64,000 bases of DNA from Streptomyces sp. NBC_01689 (GTDB lineage: Bacteria; Actinomycetota; Actinomycetes; Streptomycetales; Streptomycetaceae): assembly GCF_036250675.1 (NCBI RefSeq), contig NZ_CP109592.1, forward strand, positions 2,232,001-2,296,000, given 5' to 3'. The notes beneath the pieces were generated by a model that had not been told where the DNA came from, did not search any database, and saw only the letters and a list, made by a program, of their open reading frames with translations. Each line of letters begins with the position of its first letter. Position 1 is the stretch's first letter. Of the stretch, positions 60,902 through 64,000 are shown in pieces. Both the position numbers and the translations under genes were made by a program.

Positions 60902-62038
60902 ATGACGGCATCGATCACGGTATCCACCACGTCCCCGCCCGCCTCGCCCGCCTCGCGGACCCCGGTCCCTCCCGCACCTTGCCCGGCGTGTCAGCCGTCG
61001 GACCCGCGCCCGCAACCTCCTGTTGGTGCGGTGTGGAAAACCTCTCCGGATGTGACAGCGGTCCGTTTTCCCCAGACGCCCCCGCGAGGTCCCCTCAAGG
61101 GACTCTCCCGGCGCCTCCCCCTCCGGTCGGCCCTGTGCCTGATCCCGCTCGCCCTCGTGCTGGTGGTCGGCGTGCGCCACCGCTCCGTGCTCGTGGAGGG
61201 TTTCGGCCATCTGCGCGCGGCCGAGTGGCCGTGGCTGCTGGCGGCGGTGGCCGCGACCTGTCTGACCTGGGTCGCCGCGGCGGTCACCCGGCAGGGCGCG
61301 GTCGTCGAACGGCTGCCCGCGCGCCGGCTGCTCGCCACCCAGTTCGCGGCGGGCGCCGCCAACCATCTGCTGCCCACGGGGCTGGGCGCGAGCGCGGTCA
61401 ATCTGCGTTTCATGACGGTGTGCGGCGTTCCGCTGGCCCGCTCCTCGGCGGCGCTCGCGCTGTACATGCTCGCCGAGTCGGTCGCCCGTCTCGCTCTGCT
61501 TGCGGGGCTGCTGCTCGCGTTCCCCGGGGCGCTGCGGCTCGGCGGTCTCGTCCCGGACGGGGCCACGGGTCCGCTGCTGCTCGGCGCGGTCGCGGTGCTG
61601 TGTGTCGCGGTGACGGTGCTGCTGCTGGTCCGGCGGCTGCGCGCGGCGGTGCTGTCGTTCCTGCGCACCGCGCTCGGCGAGGCGCGCTCGGTGCACTCCC
61701 GTCCGGCGCGCGCGTGCGCCCTGTGGGGCGGTTCGCTCGCGTTCCCGCTGCTGCAGGCCGCCGGTCTGACCGCGGTGGGACAGGCGATGAACCTGCCGGT
61801 GCCGCCGCTGCACATGGCTCTCGCGTATCTGGCGGCGACGGCCGCGGTGGCGGTGGTGCCCACGCCGGGCGGGATCGGCTCGGTGGAGGCGGCGCTGGTC
61901 GTCGCGCTGGTGGCGGCCGGCGGTCCGGTGGCGGTGGCCACGGCCGTGGTCCTGGCCTTCCGCATCATCACCGTGTGGCTGCCGCTGCTGCCCGGGGCGC
62001 TGACGCTCGGGGCGCTGGTCCGTCTGAAGGTGATCTGA
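60902..62038 (+). CDS. Flippase-like / lysylphosphatidylglycerol synthase transmembrane domain protein
   Basis: A 378-residue membrane protein of the UPF0104 / LPG_synthase_TM type. The first 75 residues are Pro/Ser/Thr-rich and probably cytoplasmic. Seven or eight hydrophobic segments follow, with family blocks ATQFAAGAANHLLPTGLGASAVNLRF and PTPGGIGSVEAALVVALVAAG (quoted in parts). ATG 60902 follows AGGGA. It diverges from the ABC exporter gene across an 87-bp shared region. Relatives act in lipid or cell-wall precursor handling; the exact role is unknown. Confidence 0.85.
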   Translation: MTASITVSTTSPPASPASRTPVPPAPCPACQPSDPRPQPPVGAVWKTSPDVTAVRFPQTPPRGPLKGLSRRLPLRSALCLIPLALVLVVGVRHRSVLVEGFGHLRAAEWPWLLAAVAATCLTWVAAAVTRQGAVVERLPARRLLATQFAAGAANHLLPTGLGASAVNLRFMTVCGVPLARSSAALALYMLAESVARLALLAGLLLAFPGALRLGGLVPDGATGPLLLGAVAVLCVAVTVLLLVRRLRAAVLSFLRTALGEARSVHSRPARACALWGGSLAFPLLQAAGLTAVGQAMNLPVPPLHMALAYLAATAAVAVVPTPGGIGSVEAALVVALVAAGGPVAVATAVVLAFRIITVWLPLLPGALTLGALVRLKVI

Positions 62039-62101
62039 GCCGTCCCCGGAGGGCGCGGAGTAGCCTCGGACCCACGTCAGCCGGGAGAAGGGGTCAGCAG
62101 C

Positions 62102-62866
62102 ATGCCGGTCCGGATCGAACGCCAGGGGTACGTCACCACGGTCGTCCTCTCCCGTCCCGAAGCCCGCAACGCGGTGGACGGCCCGACGGCTCTCGAACTC
62201 GCCGACGCCTTCCGGGAGTTCGAGGCGGACTCCACGGCCCGGGTGGCGGTGCTCTGGGGTGAGGGCGGCACGTTCTGCGCGGGCGCGGACCTCAAGGCGA
62301 TCGGTACCGAGCGGGGCAACCGGGTCGCCGAGGACGGTGACGGGCCGATGGGGCCGACCCGGCTGCGGCTGTCCAAGCCGGTCGTCGCGGCGGTCGCGGG
62401 GCACGCGGTGGCGGGCGGTCTCGAACTGGCGCTCTGGTGCGATCTGCGGGTCGCCGAGGAGGACGCGGTCTTCGGTGTGTTCTGCCGCCGGTGGGGCGTC
62501 CCGCTCATCGACGGCGGCACGGTGCGGCTGCCCCGTCTCATCGGGACCAGCCGGGCGATGGACATGATCCTCACCGGCCGCCCGGTCACCGCCTCCGAGG
62601 CCTACGGCATGGGGCTCGCCAACCGCCTCGTGCCGACCGGCGAGGCACGTGCTGCGGCCGAGCGACTGGCCGCCGACATCGCCGACTTCCCCCAGACCTG
62701 TCTGCGCGGCGACCGCGCCTCGGTCCTCGATCAGGAGGGCCTGGTCGAGAAGGCCGCGATGCGCGGTGAACTCCGGCACGGCATGGGCGTGTTGGCCGAA
62801 GGCGTGGAAGGGGCGGCCCGTTTCGCGGCGGGAGCCGGGCGACACGGTTCGTTCAGCCGGACATGA
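62102..62866 (+). CDS. Enoyl-CoA hydratase/isomerase family protein
   Basis: A 254-residue crotonase-fold enzyme. The oxyanion-hole segments are FCAGADLKAIG and AVAGHAVAGGLELALWCDLRVA. The catalytic region after it reads FCRRWGVPLIDGGTVRLPRLIG, with an Asp where a hydratase Glu might be expected, so the reaction type is uncertain. ATG 62102 has GGAGAAGGGG upstream. It works on CoA thioesters in the cytoplasm. A stem-loop follows immediately. Confidence 0.9.
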   Translation: MPVRIERQGYVTTVVLSRPEARNAVDGPTALELADAFREFEADSTARVAVLWGEGGTFCAGADLKAIGTERGNRVAEDGDGPMGPTRLRLSKPVVAAVAGHAVAGGLELALWCDLRVAEEDAVFGVFCRRWGVPLIDGGTVRLPRLIGTSRAMDMILTGRPVTASEAYGMGLANRLVPTGEARAAAERLAADIADFPQTCLRGDRASVLDQEGLVEKAAMRGELRHGMGVLAEGVEGAARFAAGAGRHGSFSRT

Positions 62867-62899
62867 GAGCCGGACGGGCCGCGTCCACCGGTCCGGCTC
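62867..62899 (+). terminator. Stem-loop terminator after the crotonase gene
   Basis: GAGCCGGAC (62867-62875) and GTCCGGCTC (62891-62899) form a perfect 9-bp stem with a 15-nt loop starting directly after the stop codon at 62866. Confidence 0.6.
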
Positions 62900-63145
62900 C
62901 CCCAAGAGCCGCCGTACGCGGGCCCGGTGACGGCCGGACGGACGGTGGGAGCGGGGGTGGCGGAGGTGTGCGGGCCCGGTGACGGACATACCCCCGGGTA
63001 CGGCAGGATGAGCGGTCGCCCCGGTCGCCGAACGGCCGTCGGGGCGTGATCGTGCGTTCCCGGATTCGAGCAGGTGGCAAGTGACGACACAGCACATACG
63101 GCCCGTGGGCCCTCACGCCGGTCCCGGACTTCGAGGAGGTCGTCG

Positions 63146-64000
63146 ATGAAGCGTCCGGTCACCCTGGACGACCTGATGATCGCCGGTATCGCCGTGGCCG
63201 CGGGGCTGCTGGCGGCGTTCCTGCTGCGGATGGTGCTGCGGTGGCTCGGCAAGCACGCCGAGCGCACCCGCTGGAGCGGCGACGACGTCATCGTGGACGC
63301 GTTGCGCACGCTGGTGCCCTGGGCGGCGATCGCGGGCGGGCTGGCGTCCGCCGCCGCGGTGCTGCCGCTGGCCGCACCGGTCGGACGTACGGTCAACCGC
63401 TCGCTGACGGTGCTGCTCATCCTGGTGAGCACGGTCACCGCGGCCCGGCTCATCGCGGGACTGGTCCGGTCGGTGACCCAGTCCCGCTCGGGTGTGGCCG
63501 GATCGGCCACCATCTTCGTCAACATCACCCGGGTCGTGGTCCTGGCGATCGGTTTCCTGGTCGTCCTGCAGACCCTGGGGATCTCCATAGCGCCCCTGCT
63601 CACGGCCCTGGGCGTGGGCGGTCTCGCCGTCGCCCTGGCACTGCAGGACACCCTCGCGAACCTCTTCGCGGGCGTGCACATCCTCGCGTCGAAGACGATC
63701 CAGCCGGGCGACTACATCCGGCTGAGCAGCGGCGAGGAGGGGTACGTCGTCGACATCAACTGGCGGAACACCACGGTCCGTCAGCTCTCCAACAACCTGG
63801 TGATCATCCCCAACGCCCAGCTGTCGGGCACCAACATGACCAACTTCACCCGGCCCGAGCAGCAGATGACGCTGACCGTGCAGGTGGGTGTCGGCTACGA
63901 CAGCGATCTGGACCACGTCGAGCGGGTGACGAACGAGGTCGTCACCGAGGTGATGACCGGGATCACGGGCGCCGTCCCGGACCACGAGCCCGCGGTCCGC
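63146..64000 (+). CDS. Mechanosensitive ion channel (MscS family), C-terminus off window
   Basis: Open for 285 codons from ATG 63146 (ribosome binding site GAGGAGG) to the window edge. Four hydrophobic segments lie in the first 165 residues. The pore helix ITALGVGGLAVALALQDTLANLFAG reads here as LLTALGVGGLAVALALQD. The beta domain follows, with IQPGDYIRLSSGEEGYVVDI, WRNTTVRQLSNNLVIIPNAQL and NFTRPE, all typical of MscS. It should open under membrane tension during hypo-osmotic shock. The C-terminal domain is missing from the window. Confidence 0.93.
   Translation, partial: MKRPVTLDDLMIAGIAVAAGLLAAFLLRMVLRWLGKHAERTRWSGDDVIVDALRTLVPWAAIAGGLASAAAVLPLAAPVGRTVNRSLTVLLILVSTVTAARLIAGLVRSVTQSRSGVAGSATIFVNITRVVVLAIGFLVVLQTLGISIAPLLTALGVGGLAVALALQDTLANLFAGVHILASKTIQPGDYIRLSSGEEGYVVDINWRNTTVRQLSNNLVIIPNAQLSGTNMTNFTRPEQQMTLTVQVGVGYDSDLDHVERVTNEVVTEVMTGITGAVPDHEPAVR

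Noticed and set aside
62989..63000. TACCCCCGGGTA as a CsoR operator for the MscS gene
   Set aside because: Short GC palindromes are frequent by chance here and MscS genes are not known CsoR targets; kept only as a side remark.

Overview
The window is chromosomal DNA of a high-GC actinomycete, almost certainly a Streptomyces species. The evidence is strong G/C bias at third codon positions, many GTG starts, 4-nt start/stop overlaps inside operons, a PAS-GAF-PP2C-ATPase phosphatase, a paired ECF sigma factor and zinc anti-sigma factor, an Rpf/LysM/M23 wall hydrolase, and sugar importers lacking their own ATPase. I saw no tRNA, rRNA, CRISPR array, insertion sequence or phage gene. One gene runs off each end (positions 1 and 64000).

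Left part (1-10.8 kb): a truncated MprF/LysX-like membrane protein, a universal stress protein, a sigma factor / small protein / ZAS anti-sigma cassette, an Fpg/Nei DNA glycosylase, a multidomain phosphatase, a threonine/proline-rich lipoprotein and a lipase-maturation-factor-like membrane protein.

Centre (10.8-34 kb): a coherent sugar-scavenging region and the main point of interest. A minus-strand operon (18748 to 10799) encodes a CUT2 sugar importer followed by five enzymes matching the non-phosphorylative L-fucose pathway; a FadR-type GntR regulator diverges from it. A second minus-strand operon (29205 to 19689) encodes a CUT1 binding protein and two permeases, a GH5 beta-mannosidase-like enzyme, a Tat-exported GH85 endo-beta-N-acetylglucosaminidase and a cytoplasmic GH38 alpha-mannosidase; a LacI regulator diverges from it. 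A Tat-exported GH29 alpha-L-fucosidase lies at 31.6-34.0 kb. Together they look like a machine that releases N-glycans from glycoproteins outside the cell, imports and trims them, and burns the fucose. Each transcription unit has its own visible operator type.

Right part (34-64 kb): mostly housekeeping and accessory genes: amidase, acetyltransferases, a DUF318-type permease behind a CsoR-like palindrome, short-chain dehydrogenases (one divergent with a zinc-ribbon-like segment), a wax ester synthase, glgC/glgA, a FhuF-like protein, a DMT transporter, an Rpf/M23 hydrolase, gnd followed by a 58-bp perfect palindrome, panD, a MarR regulator with a frameshifted MFS exporter, an NhaA-thioredoxin fusion, nadK, an ABC exporter behind a SoxR/MerR-type promoter, a flippase-like protein, a crotonase and a MscS channel. 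Several non-coding gaps carry degenerate GC-rich tandem repeats of about 34 bp.
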